Positions 54,583 through 64,000 of a stretch of DNA of 64,000 nt are shown here, one piece after another. The stretch spans positions 2,772,001-2,836,000 of the forward strand of contig JAFFSR010000344.1 of assembly GCA_017163975.1 (NCBI GenBank), given 5' to 3'. The stretch is from Anastatus disparis (Eukaryota > Arthropoda > Insecta > Hymenoptera > Eupelmidae). The notes under the pieces were generated by a model that searched no databases, was not told the DNA's origin, and saw only the letters and a program-made list of their open reading frames with translations. Within the stretch, counting starts at the first letter, position 1. Each line of letters opens with the position of its first letter. Position numbers and translations under genes: made by a program.

Positions 54583-54790
54583 ATGGGGGGCAGTGGAGGG
54601 GTCGTGGGTGTTCTGTGGGGGTGCCATGAAGGGGTGCGTGGGGGTGTGGATGGGTGTGGAGGGGTGTGTGGGGGGGGGTACTTAAAATAAAAGCAACAAT
54701 AAAAAATACCGTAATATTTTAAGCAATTTTACGTTATTCTGTGGAGGGGCCGTGGAGGGGCTATAGAGGGGAGTGGGGGGGGGTCCGAGG
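54583..54790 (+). repeat. G-rich minisatellite, block 3
   Basis: GTGGGGGTGTGGAGGGG-like steps with runs of up to nine G. It is interrupted by an AT segment with TTTTACGTTATT, as in the 38.0-38.3 kb array. Confidence 0.75.
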
Positions 54791-54800
54791 GTTAGTTTTA

Positions 54801-56509
54801 ATGTAACTTTATAATATAGGTAGATATATGGGCGATTCTCTGTCAAATCGAAGGACAACAAATTTTTTTCGCTAAAAATTCGTGAACTGGTTCTTTTCTA
54901 TATTATGAACCACTCAGAATTCTTTTAGGTTTCTTTAGTACATATTTTCAAAGCTAAAAAGCTTTAAAGTTAGGCTAAGGCCATATTTTTGACATTTTTG
55001 ACTAATTTTAGGCTTAAACTACTCAGTTGGTTTGCGTTTTAAGAATATATTACTGAGAAACTTTTTTGTTCAAAATATTCTAAATTTGGAGAAAAAAGTA
55101 ATTCAAAAGTACTAATGTAGCCATTTGCTGAGCTAAAGTCATTTAAATAATTTAAATACCACTTTTCAAGGTTTCAAACCATAATCCCATGTCCAAAAAA
55201 TTCATCGAAGTGGGTAATATATGCATAAATATGACCTAAAAATTTTAGAGTGGACATCCTGGTCGATCCCTTGGAAAAAATAAAAATGTAATTGAAAATA
55301 ATGAAAAATGTGATTTTTAGATGAATTTCTTTAGTTTTAAACTTAAAATTATTTAAAAATAATTTGCAAAATGATACTAAATAACTTGTATTAGAATTAG
55401 TTAATTTACTTTTTTTTCAAATAAAATTTATCACTTATATTCAGAATTATCAAAAGTTGTGTGACTCTGAAATGGGATAGAAGTTGAAAATAAATAAATG
55501 GACTTTATGTGTCTATTTATCAGATCATCGCATCAATTATAAGTTAGAAAAATCTTATAATTGTTTAAGGAAGTGCATTTTTATGTTTTTAGTATACATT
55601 TATTGTAATTAAAGTGAAAAAAATTTTGAAGATTGTTATAGATGCACGTAGAAGTGATGAATATGTTATATGAGGATTTCGACTTGTACAAGCTGAAAAA
55701 ATATGGTATTTCAATATCTCCAAAATCATTGAGCGTTAGGGTCTAAAATTGCACAAACTTTCATTTACCAGCAGAGTATATGAGCTCCGGATCTCAGATT
55801 GTAATGAAATTTTGGGATGAGTTTCAGTACACTATCTCTGAAAAAAACCACAGTCTTAGAATCTAACGTTGACTTGTTCAAGAAATATAAGACATCGTAT
55901 AGTTTCCAATTTTTATTGATTTTGGAGCTCTGTAATGTTAAAATTTTTGTATAGCATGTATTATATTCATTCAAAGCACTTCAATCAGCTCAGATTTTAA
56001 TAAAATTAAATAAAAATAGTTTTTTATATGTATTAAATATAATATTTGATTATATTGAGCACTTTCAGAAATGAAAATTCAATAAAATTGTTAACTTGCC
56101 TCAAAGTCGACAATCCAATTTCTAATAAAATAATCTAATAATTTAACAATTGTTTTGATATTGTTAAATATAATCATTTATCGTAATTTTGATAACTTTC
56201 CAATGATCATTTTCATGGTAATTCATGTTTGCATGACTTTTCAGCATTTAGCACAAAAATGTATAAATTTCAAGCAAAGAAAATTCTTGCATTGCTTGAT
56301 TAATTTCAAAACATTTTTGTTGTTACTTCTACGAAATATTTATCTGATAATTAGGTGAAAATTAAATTACTTATTTTTTTTGATTATTTTAACTTTCTTG
56401 CATTTATATTTTTTATGTATCTAATATTTTGAATTATGAATTTTAAAATTTCAAGAGTGAGACAGAACACACTTGAAAATATTTAAATATAAAACTTTTC
56501 AAAAACAAA
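54801..56509. other. Non-coding repeat-like DNA
   Basis: I find no gene. Words such as ATATCTCCAAAATCATTGAGCG and TGGACATCCTGGTCGATCC look like parts of dispersed insect repeats, but no element boundaries can be set. Confidence 0.45.
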
Positions 56510-56968
56510 TCAAACAATCAAGCCCATTACATCCAAAAAAAGAACAGGAACAGATGTAAGAAATACATTATTTCTATATCTATATTTATATCTCGGATGA
56601 TTGAATTTCATTTCACTACGAAGTGTATTGTTCTTTAGTTTAATACTGATTAAGATATCTTTTACTACTAATGTTTCAGTAAGATAGTTCTCTATATCTT
56701 CGATTTCATAACTACCAGTTAGTAAAATAATTTCTTCTCGTCCAACGTGGAATAGATTATTACCTTTGTCGATATTAGGTATGAAATTGACTTTCATGAA
56801 AGCAACTAATCCGAGAATATTATTCTTGTCAGGTGAGAGTACAATTGGTAAAAAATATTGTTCTTCCAGTACAGACAATGTGCCTGAAAGACTAAAAGTC
56901 AATGAATCTGATATGATTGTTGAACGTATAATGAACAAATACTTATCACTCTTTTCTTTATATATCAA
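56510..56968 (-). CDS. Conserved Polinton-like protein with IPNIDKGNN motif
   Basis: 152 codons open with no good ATG at the start; coding overlaps the protease end by 11 bases. It contains RSTIISDSLTFSLSGTLSV, VNFIPNIDKGNNLFHVG and TGSYEIEDIENYL steps, recurring in this element family. Function is not known to me. The beta-rich pattern could suit a structural protein. The expected C-terminal part is missing. Confidence 0.5.
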   Translation of the reverse strand: MIYKEKSDKYLFIIRSTIISDSLTFSLSGTLSVLEEQYFLPIVLSPDKNNILGLVAFMKVNFIPNIDKGNNLFHVGREEIILLTGSYEIEDIENYLTETLVVKDILISIKLKNNTLRSEMKFNHPRYKYRYRNNVFLTSVPVLFLDVMGLIV

Positions 56969-57771
56969 GAGTGTTACTGAAGAATCTTAGACAAAGATGA
57001 TCACAGTCAAAGATGTCAAAGTCTTGACATCTCTCAGGATTGTAATTGATGTTGTCTACTCCCAGATATATCGTTAAATCCAAGGGGGGCTGAAGATTAC
57101 CAAAGCTATCAAAATATACCACATCGGTTCCTCGTTTGCGATATGCTACCCAGTGCGTTCCAGGTTAGTCCGCAATATCGAGATTTACAATAGTTAATTC
57201 TCTATAGCGAGTCCACTAATTGGCATAGCATTCCTTATGAATACTCCTCGAAAATATGGGATTTTTGGTATTTTCGCATACTTGATGAGATCAGCATCAG
57301 TGAGTGCTCTTTGAGGTGTTTTCACTTCGAGGATCTTTCCTTTTTTTAAATATTCTTTGGTTTTAGACGAAGACCAAGACAAGTTTTATATGTTTTCAAG
57401 TAAAGACCTTTACCAAGAGCTATTTCTTTCATCTTTTTATTATGTCTCTCATTTTCTTCTAATTCTTGTTTAGCAGCTTAAGAATCATTTACCGCTTTAT
57501 CGATTGCAGCAGCATCCCCAGCTATACAACCAACAGCATTCCAACCTGCAAAGATTGGTATGAGGAATGGTAAAAAATCTCCTACTTTCTTTGGGACTGG
57601 TAAAGTACGTGGAATTTTTACGATTTGTTTACCACATGCTTTTTCAACAGCATTGCGTGCACCTTTTAGAGCTGACAGAATGGCTCTTTAAGCATATTCA
57701 GTAAGAACAACTGATTCAAATGCAATCTTGGAAAAAACTATAGCATTGGAAGTAGTAGAAGGTTTCTTCAT
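56958..57771 (-). pseudogene. Core-like protein fused to adenain-like cysteine protease
   Basis: From ATG 57771. The first part has VPRTL-like and VGDFLPFLIPIFAGW hydrophobic steps and IALGKGLYLK, resembling the pVI/core protein of this element family. After a shift at an A-run near 57350 comes ADLIKYAKIPKIPYFRGVF. After further breaks follow PGTHWVAYRK (His), VVYFDSFG (Asp) and DCDHLCLRF (Cys). Two TAA stops lie in the first part. Two functions in one frame is how I recall this family, but the break pattern makes that hard to prove here. Confidence 0.6.
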
Positions 57772-57935
57772 ACGTCGCAGTCTCGAAAATGTTTACGTAT
57801 ACTTTAAGTCTTTGAATTAACCAAAGTATAAGTTTTTGAAGGGATTCCTAGAACCTTTAAAAGGTGTATAATACTTTCCCTTTAGTGAGCATGAATCTGT
57901 TGTCGCCCCCGATAATGCGTTTCCAGAGTTATAAA

Positions 57936-57971
57936 ATCATGACTGAGTTTAAAACTCAATCATGATTTTTA
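57936..57971. promoter_or_regulatory. Hairpin between the divergent gene sets
   Basis: AAAATCATGA...TCATGATTTTT with an inner GAGTTTAAAACTC makes a 36-base near-perfect palindrome. It lies at the point where the ATPase loses its Walker A half, so it may be a deletion scar or a regulatory palindrome. Confidence 0.45.
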
Positions 57972-58275
57972 TTGATGTAGCCTGTGAAAAACAAGATGAT
58001 ATTAGAGTATACTTCTGTATGGATAAGCACAAGGACGTTGATTGTTTTTATTTCTGTCAATCTTATGTTCGTATTCCGAAACTTGTTGGTGAATTTTCGA
58101 CAAGATGACGTCAATTTGAAACATTTATGCGACGATCATATTAATTCTGACATGACTTACGCGCAATTCAAAAGATTGTACTCCAAATGTTGGACTGATG
58201 ATAAATACGGATTTTTGATGATCAACAAAGATAGTTGAATCAATCCTGGTAGATATATAAAAAGCTTTGATTGTT
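57957..58275 (+). pseudogene. Packaging ATPase, C-terminal half only
   Basis: Starts abruptly with IFIDVACEKQD (Walker B region), then CMDKHKDVDCFYFCQSY. After a shift near 58100 it continues FRQDDVNLKHLCDDHINSDMTYAQFKRL and KYGFLMINKDS. This matches the A32-like ATPase of the second Polinton-like family. Walker A and the whole N-terminal half are missing. Confidence 0.6.
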
Positions 58276-58342
58276 TTGCTATAAATATAGTGCGCACATA
58301 GTCTTGAGAAAACAATTTATCATTGTACGCTAAAGTGTCAAC

Positions 58343-58579
58343 ATGGCTGACATTTGATGGAAGAAAGATGTTCTACATCAACTTGTGCAAGCATGCAATG
58401 CAGTCAAGCGGAAACATAACTTAGTGAAATTAAAATTAGGAAAAGAGAATATTGAAAAAGCATTTAGCGAGACATTCAAACCTATCGTTAATATTCTTCA
58501 GAAACTCGTTGCTACTACTAAGAAATATTATAATTTCATACGTGATGTAGCAAAAAATAAAAGTCATCAAAAACTATGA
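58343..58579 (+). pseudogene. Short helical protein, one early TGA
   Basis: ATG 58343 (MADI), TGA at 58355-58357 (Trp-like position), then open to 58579 with ETFKPIVNILQKLV. It is a small helical protein of this element family. Function unknown. Confidence 0.4.
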
Positions 58580-58592
58580 TATTTATTTCTTC

Positions 58593-59365
58593 TTGCAGAC
58601 ATATCTCCCCTACTCCTCTTCATCTATTAATGATGATAATGATGATCACATGGATGCGTCATCCATTGATGATGATAATGATGATCATATGGATGCACCA
58701 TCCATTGATGATAATAATGATAATCACATGAATGCATCATCAAATGATACTATTCGGCAAGTTGGTACAACATTCGAATCAACTGTAAGTAAACAAGAAT
58801 TAGAAACAAAAGATAACGATGATTTGCTAAATAAGTACATTCATATGCTCAATGAAAAAAATTGGATAAAGTTTATGGAGTGTGCAAGGAAGATAATAGT
58901 TTTTTAATAAGTGGCTCACCTCTATTCTTCGAAGATAAAAACATTCGAATAAAAGATAGAAAATATCCAAAAACTAAAGGATTGTTAGGACTGTTAATTA
59001 CGAAAAACCCTGATAGAGATCAAATAAAGACTAAGGATATGATAAATTACAAAGAGATTCTTGAAACTACTTATGCTCACAAACGACGCTACAGAAGTGA
59101 TGAGTCTATTCGTAAGTACAATAGCAAGGAATTCGAGAGTATCATTAGTCCTTTGTTTTTATTGGGAAAAATAGGAGGATCGTTACCTCGATGTAAAATT
59201 GCAAGAAGAGATACGAGAATGGATTACACATACTGGGATGATCCAAATGAACTTGTTGATAGACTTCGATTAGTGATTACTAAGAGAAAAGCTGAAAACT
59301 ATAGTCATACAAATGAAATTTATTTAATCATCGAAGAGTTACGTGAAGATGACTATATATATTGA
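58593..59365 (+). pseudogene. WDDPNELVDRLR protein with an Asp-rich minisatellite
   Basis: A 39 bp coding repeat (DDNDDHMDASSID units, three copies) at about 58630-58745 is followed by VSKQELETK. After a shift near 58870 comes SGSPLFFEDKNIRI, LLGLLITKNPD, YKEILETTYAHKRRYR and YTYWDDPNELVDRLRLVI, closing with IIEELRED. The last segments are a recurrent signature of invertebrate Polinton-like elements. The role is unknown. The element's coding is broken once here. Confidence 0.5.
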
Positions 59366-59387
59366 GGTGTAGCACCTACACCATGCA

Positions 59388-59818
59388 TTATCAAAATAAG
59401 TGTCGATATATTCGGACATAATCTTAAACAAAGTAATGGTAGTCAAGGATCTCCAGACATTAACTATAAATTGACAAAAGATGGACAATACGACGTAAAA
59501 AATAAGAGGTTATATAATGTTGCTACACCACAACAATCGAATGATGCAGTTAACTTTAATACTCTACAAAGTATGGTTGTATCCGAAGTTCGCAGTATAT
59601 GCGCAGTCACTGGTAAATTAAAGGATAGTCTTGATGCATCAGAATTAGAAATGGAAAAGTGAAAGGATGAATCTGATGAAAAAATAAAAAAAATTATCAT
59701 AGACATTCAAGAACTACACGAGTTAATCAATCATTGGATCAAATTAATTCAACATGCTGAAATTATAACAAATATTCAGAGCATAAAAGCCAAATTGCGA
59801 GAATTACGCAAACATTAA
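59388..59818 (+). pseudogene. KLTKDGQYD protein, one TGA
   Basis: Follows the previous gene closely, with GSPDINYKLTKDGQYDVKNKRLYNV and NDAVNFNTLQ, then a helical acidic end. TGA at 59660-59662 interrupts the frame, which ends at TAA 59818. It is a known companion in this element type. The short repeated fibre-like opening is only suggestive. Confidence 0.45.
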
Positions 59819-59828
59819 GTATATGACC

Positions 59829-60580
59829 ATGGAACGCGAAAGACTTGTAGAAGAGCTTCATAAACCTGCCAGACGACGCTATCCTCGTCGAAAGTTTGAT
59901 GAGCGAAATTTAGATGTGAATTGGCAAGCTTATGTGGTAGAAATGCAACCTTATTCTAGAGAGAACAAACGCTACAAATATGAGCTTTCAAACTGAACAT
60001 GAAAAATTTACAAACAGATAAACGAAAGGAGTTTTATAACGAGAATTTTCAGAATCTCATGCAACAATATAAAATCAATCTGCATTGGACGTATAGCAAA
60101 GCGTCTATTTGCGAACGATTTAATCACACACTCAAAAACTAAATGTGAAAATGTTTAGTTAACGTGATAACTACATACGGATAGATATTCTTTCCAATTT
60201 GAGTGACAAGTACAATGATGAGAAGCATCAGGCTATTGGTATGAAATCGAGACATGTTACTGCTGAAAACGAAGCAAAAGTTCTTTGACGATTCAAATCT
60301 AATGTTAATTTAATAGAAAAGAAATCAAAGTTTAAATTTGGTGATAAAGTACGAGTAAACAAGTTAGAACAAGTATTTGAGAAAGAATACACACCCAACT
60401 GGTTGACTGAATTATTTACTGTGCGCGAAGTTCGAAGAACAAAATTTTATTACACTGGTGAAATAGATAAAGTCCGTTGCTTTAAATGTTCTACAGAAAT
60501 TTGTAGATGGGAAATCAGTGACAACCTATTGTTGGAGCACAAAAAATGGAATGGTCGTTGATGCTTCATCCGAGGTATAA
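59829..60580 (+). pseudogene. Integrase of the second Polinton-like element, badly decayed
   Basis: ATG 59829, then LHKPARRRYPRRKFD and VNWQAYVVEMQPY. The family has Asp where this copy has Tyr (TAT), so the first catalytic residue seems lost. The frame then breaks repeatedly. Later fragments match the C-terminal end (FKFGDKVRVNK near 60340, EKEYTPNWLTELFTVREV near 60380). The middle with the second Asp and the Glu is largely gone. Confidence 0.55.
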
Positions 60581-60899
60581 CTTGTCAAAGGAAATCTCAA
60601 CACATATCAAATTTGTCTTGATGATAAAGTATAAGTCTTATTTATATCTTGTGGAAACTGTTGTAGTTGTTGTCGTTGCTCATCCATTGTTTCAAAATGT
60701 GTAATTTGTAGAAAAGTTATTACTCAAACAATAAAAATTTATATATCATAATTTTTTTTATTTGAACTTGAGAAAAATGTATTTAATGATGTATATCAAT
60801 AACTTGAAATAAAATAAACACTCTTTAAAGTTAAACATTAAATTTATAATCATACTGAATTTTTATTTATACATATCCACATAATTATATACTTATTGC

Positions 60900-61230
60900 A
60901 GACACTTATTATATGGATACAGGCACTGAGCATTTGAAAATTCAAGGATATGCCTTTTTTGTGTGTCACGAAAAGTTTGAGTTTATAAGCTGAACTATGC
61001 ATTTCTTCTAAAAACTTTTCGTCTCCTTCAAAGACTTCAGATATTTTCTTAGGTAAGAAAATTTGAATTCATCACCCAATTCTGCCGAAATCTTTTGTCC
61101 ATATCGAGTATTCATCTGTCTTAATTTTGTGACCGTATTATCTTTTGTAAGCTCAGTCAATGTTTTCGTAGGGAGAAATCCTCCTCTAGCGATTGCATTC
61201 AATTTAGAGATGTCCTTTGTTATTCTGTAA
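60900..61230 (-). pseudogene. Small OB-fold-like protein exon, frameshifted
   Basis: An acceptor TTATTACAG at about 61222-61230 opens an exon with LNAIARGGFLPTKTLTEL, VTKLRQMNTRYGQKISAEL and FKFSYLRKYL. A shift near 61010 leads into EEMHSSAYKLKLFV. The K-L-x-x-M-x-T-R-Y-G-x-K-I/V pattern recurs in small beta-rich proteins of insect and cnidarian elements. A nucleic-acid-binding role is a guess. Confidence 0.4.
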
Positions 61231-61282
61231 TAAAAATAAAATAATTCTTAGTTAAAACTAATAGAACTTTCAATTTAGGCAT

Positions 61283-61437
61283 TATTGATACTGTATTAAT
61301 ACTATATTTATGCTATATCGATTCTGTATTGATACTGTATTTATACTGTATTAATACTATATTAAAACAGTATTAATAATATATTGATACTGTATTTATA
61401 CTATATTGATACTGTATTGATACTGTATTGATACTTT
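61283..61437. repeat. ATTGATACTGT minisatellite, block 1
   Basis: About fourteen 11-12 bp units (TATTGATACTGT and variants, one inverted pair TTAAAACAGTATTAA). Confidence 0.85.
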
Positions 61438-61689
61438 ATGCCGTTGTAACCAGTCAGAGGGCGTGTACATAGTAGGCTAGTCAAATGAGTATAGAGATCT
61501 CTTATAGTGGCGCTCGCAGCTCCACTGTATTTTACTTCTGATACTTTTTACTAAAGTATATTAGCTGTCAGCCTAAGTCCCCAGGAATATATTTAGAAAA
61601 AATATATCCTTGGGAAAATACTCAATATGCTATAATAAGTTGGAATACAGCTAAAATCTGCAGTACGATATGAGCGCCAATATGTTTGG

Positions 61690-61760
61690 AAAGGATTGTA
61701 GTGTAGCATGGTAACATTGACAAGCGCGTTAGACGACCAACGCTGCATAGTTGAGTCCCA
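61690..61760 (+). repeat. tRNA-like sequence
   Basis: TAGCATGGTAACATTGAC resembles an A box and AGTTGAGTCCC a B box at about 45 bases. Stems are incomplete, so a SINE head is more likely than a gene. Confidence 0.3.
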
Positions 61761-62283
61761 CATTTATTCAAATTTCATAATGGTCTTTTTCGTATTTAAT
61801 AAATTTTTAAAAATATACATTAAATGAATAATAATTAAAAACGATTTATTAATAATAAAAAACAAAGTTAATAGTGAAAAAAATAATGACAATGGAAGTG
61901 ATACAGTAAAAAAAATATAATGAAAAGAAAACGTGTAAAATTATAATAGAAACTAAAAAATTTTAAGACTTTTCAGTTACAAGTTCGTACATTCATATTT
62001 ACAAGTACAAATAAATATAACTGAAAAAAAGGTTTCATAAACATTGCATCCATCATATTTATTAAATCAAAGAAAAATATTAAAATAGTTGTGAATCAAA
62101 AATATGTGTATTCCGATGCAGTAAGTATCGCGTGCTTTGTTTCGCGAACCGTTAGATGACAACATGTGGCGCTTGCGCGCGCAGACGACTTTGCCTGTAT
62201 CTCGCTACTTCAAATTCTACGGAAGATTTCCGCATTTTATAAATTCATGAAATATACATTGAAAAAATAATTTGTGTACGAGC
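61761..62283. other. AT-rich spacer
   Basis: No gene or clear element. It lies between the tRNA-like sequence and a hairpin. Confidence 0.4.
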
Positions 62284-62330
62284 AGTAGAAAGTCGAGAGC
62301 GTGCGAGCGCACCCTCGACTTTCTACTGTT
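62284..62330. repeat. Perfect hairpin with 15 bp arms
   Basis: CAGTAGAAAGTCGAG and its exact complement flank a GC-rich 16-base centre. Confidence 0.85.
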
Positions 62331-62397
62331 TGCGCAAATAACATTGACCCCTGCCAATATTTTTCCTTTGCACGTTACTTATTGCGTATATTTCTAA

Positions 62398-62478
62398 TAT
62401 TAATACTCTATCAATACTGTATTGTTACTGTATTAATATTATATTAAAACAGTATTGTTACAATATTGATACTGTGTG
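62398..62478. repeat. ATTGATACTGT minisatellite, block 2
   Basis: Same repeat as 61283-61437, including the inner TTAAAACAGTATT step. The two blocks bracket 960 bp. Confidence 0.8.
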
Positions 62479-62504
62479 GATACCGTGGGGATTAGGTGGC
62501 CGCA

Positions 62505-62543
<39 letters not shown>

Positions 62544-62931
62544 GTCGTCATAGGCCAAATTTGGCTCAATATCTATAGACCCAGCTAAATTTTTATTGAT
62601 ATCGCATACGTTTTGGCTCGTCTCTCAATTATTTTCAAATGTTCCTATACGCTTTCAGTAACGTATAGAAGCTTTCGATATGAACCCGGAGTCGTATGGA
62701 TTATATATGTGTTCAGACTAGTCAACTTATTAGACTGTATGACGCGAGCGCGCCTATGCTCACAGCTGACTTTGACATTTACTTAACCATAAAAAAATTT
62801 TGGGTTATGCAAACAACGATGCAAAAAAAAATTAAATTCATAAAAAAAAGTATTACGTAAATAAAAATGTTGTGGCGATTCGATTGAAATCATTCAATCG
62901 AACGCATTAATATGTTGGATTTAATGTGTAG

Positions 62932-63182
62932 TATGTTGTGGTATTTTGTTTTTATTTTAAATCAATTTTGCTATAGTCCCTCATTTGGCCTACAGTGACG
63001 TAAAATTATCTACGTAACGTGGGCGTAAGAAGAATGAACATGGTCTCGACAAATATTATGTTGTGGTATTTTGTTTTTATTTTAAATCAATTTTGCTATA
63101 GTCCCTCATTTGGCCTACAGTGACGTAAAATTATCTACGTAACGTGGGCGTAAGAAGAATGAACATGGTCTCGACAAATATT
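62932..63182 (+). repeat. Perfect 125 bp tandem duplication
   Basis: 62932-63056 is repeated as 63057-63181 with no difference that I can see. The unit end (ACGTAACGTGGGCGTAAG) also has an inverted, diverged partner just downstream at about 63190-63225. Confidence 0.9.
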
Positions 63183-63250
63183 AGCCTTGTCCATTTTCAT
63201 TCTTTGTACGCCCAAGTTACGTATATAACTAATATATTTACATATATAAT

Positions 63251-63252
<2 letters not shown>

Positions 63253-63313
<61 letters not shown>
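63253..63313. repeat. (TA)n microsatellite
   Basis: About 60 bases of pure TA. Confidence 0.95.
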
Positions 63314-63314
<1 letters not shown>

Positions 63315-63465
63315 CTAGAAGGGAAAATAACAAAACTAGCGAGATACCCACAAAAAAATAAATGAGTTTAAATATAATGAAATTATACATTTTATTAAAA
63401 GAATAACTAAAAAGGAGAGGTCCCTATCTCCGGGGAACGGATGTTTCTGAAACTGAGGGTCTATT

Positions 63466-63585
63466 CAAGCAGTGATACATGTGTATGTATCACGCTGTAT
63501 GTATGCGCGCGCATACTTTTTATTCTCTTCCCCATACATATCGTCACGATACATACATATGTATCGCTACTTGAATAGCCCCTCT
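63466..63585. mobile_element. Short MITE with ~35 bp inverted ends
   Basis: GGTCTATTCAAGCAGTGATACA at the left and its complement at the right (TGTATCGCTACTTGAATAGCCC) enclose further ATACATA palindromes. Confidence 0.65.
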
Positions 63586-63628
63586 TATGATTTTTTGATG
63601 AAAATAGTATATTGTGTAACGAGTGAGG

Positions 63629-63714
63629 TTTAGTTGACTATTGCCACTCAGGCAATGGCGCTACTCGCTACGCTCGTGCGCCAACTTGCCCTCGTGCGCA
63701 ATAGTCAACTAAAC
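63629..63714. repeat. Inverted repeat with 17 bp perfect arms
   Basis: GTTTAGTTGACTATTGC and its complement enclose a GC-rich centre. Likely a small foldback or MITE end pair. The adjoining 63760-63835 stretch is (GA)n and then G-rich. Confidence 0.75.
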
Positions 63715-64000
63715 CGAACGAGATTCACATACTATTTTTTCTCACAAGTGCTGGGTGTAAGAGAGAGAGAGAGTGAGATGTTGGGGCGCGGAAAGGGGGG
63801 ATGGGGTGGGGTGGGGGGGGGGCGAAGCCATCCCCCATTAAAAAAATTATAAAGTCATTTTGTAGTCAGTTCTGTCCAGCCCGTCTTTTTATGTTGACAC
63901 GCAGCAGTAGCGCCAACGCTGAATTAAGAAACCACAAACGTTGTAATAAACAACAAAGGCTAATATGATAAACTTATTTTTCGTGTGACTTAGAGTCTTG

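Larger units (their letters stand above)
52334..54800 (-). mobile_element. Helitron-like element, copy 2
   Basis: On the minus strand it holds a Pif1-type helicase fragment, a small MEWN-type gene and a GC-rich tail ending GGGCGGTACCCCCCCTAG, followed by T at 52333. CTAG followed by T is the canonical Helitron 3' end. The start is not defined: a G-rich array sits at 54583-54790. The Rep/HUH nuclease domain was not found, so the 5' half is missing. Confidence 0.6.
56510..60580. mobile_element. Second Polinton-like element, heavily decayed
   Basis: Divergent genes surround a ~190 bp centre. On the minus strand: a core/protease gene and a conserved IPNIDKGNN protein. On the plus strand: a packaging ATPase end, a short helical protein, a WDDPNELVDRLR protein, a small KLTKDGQYD protein and an integrase. 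Each matches a family I know from invertebrate Polinton-like elements, different in sequence from those at 15-29 kb. No polB or major capsid was found here. Confidence 0.6.

Noticed and set aside
63634..63852. 72-codon frame near the window end
   Set aside because: It crosses an inverted repeat and a G-rich microsatellite. The composition is not coding.

Overview
This 64 kb window is AT-rich eukaryotic DNA, most likely from an insect. A hymenopteran such as an ant or wasp is my guess from the mix of elements. I recognise no host gene with confidence. The window is a graveyard of nested mobile elements: a CACTA/EnSpm transposase fragment, an errantivirus with an envelope gene, a near-complete Polinton/Maverick, foldback MITEs, two Helitron-like helicase remnants, a non-autonomous LTR retrotransposon with near-identical LTRs, and the ruins of a second Polinton-like element.

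Layout. 0-7.7 kb: one copy of a ~300 bp dispersed repeat, a CACTA transposase fragment, an array of three structured hairpins with covarying stems (2501-2725), a second motif array (3.7-4.3 kb), a long palindrome (6.78-6.92 kb) and an acidic/poly-Q reading frame of unknown identity. 7.75-15.05 kb, minus strand: an errantivirus with gag, protease-RT-RNase H-integrase, env and a probable 3' LTR; env is open, gag and pol carry breaks, and no 5' LTR is visible. 15.37-29.1 kb, plus strand: Polinton/Maverick with polB, packaging ATPase, a small Cys-rich/basic protein, a conserved ~260-residue protein, integrase (split by a 353 bp MITE), minor capsid, pVI-like protein, major capsid, an accessory protein, adenain-like protease and a 280-residue unknown. 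Several of its genes have a TATA box with an initiator at the expected spacing.

29-38.9 kb: a histone-type stem-loop, tandem repeats, MITEs, four TTAA-flanked foldback elements, and a Helitron/Pif1-type helicase pseudogene with G-rich arrays. 38.9-50.9 kb: an LTR retrotransposon (LTRs of 1761 and 1763 bp, ATCT target duplication, tRNA-Gly primer site) that keeps gag, protease and an integrase tail but has lost reverse transcriptase. It sits at the centre of a ~0.5 kb-arm palindrome. 52.3-54.8 kb: a second Helitron-like element ending in CTAG. 56.5-61.2 kb: remnants of a second Polinton-like family with divergent transcription. 61.2-64 kb: minisatellites, hairpins, a perfect 125 bp tandem duplication and (TA)n tracts.

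The most unusual signal is the hairpin triad at 2501-2725. Its apical octamer and internal-loop bases are invariant, while every stem differs in sequence yet stays paired, with G-U pairs that point to a plus-strand RNA. I cannot assign it to a known RNA family.
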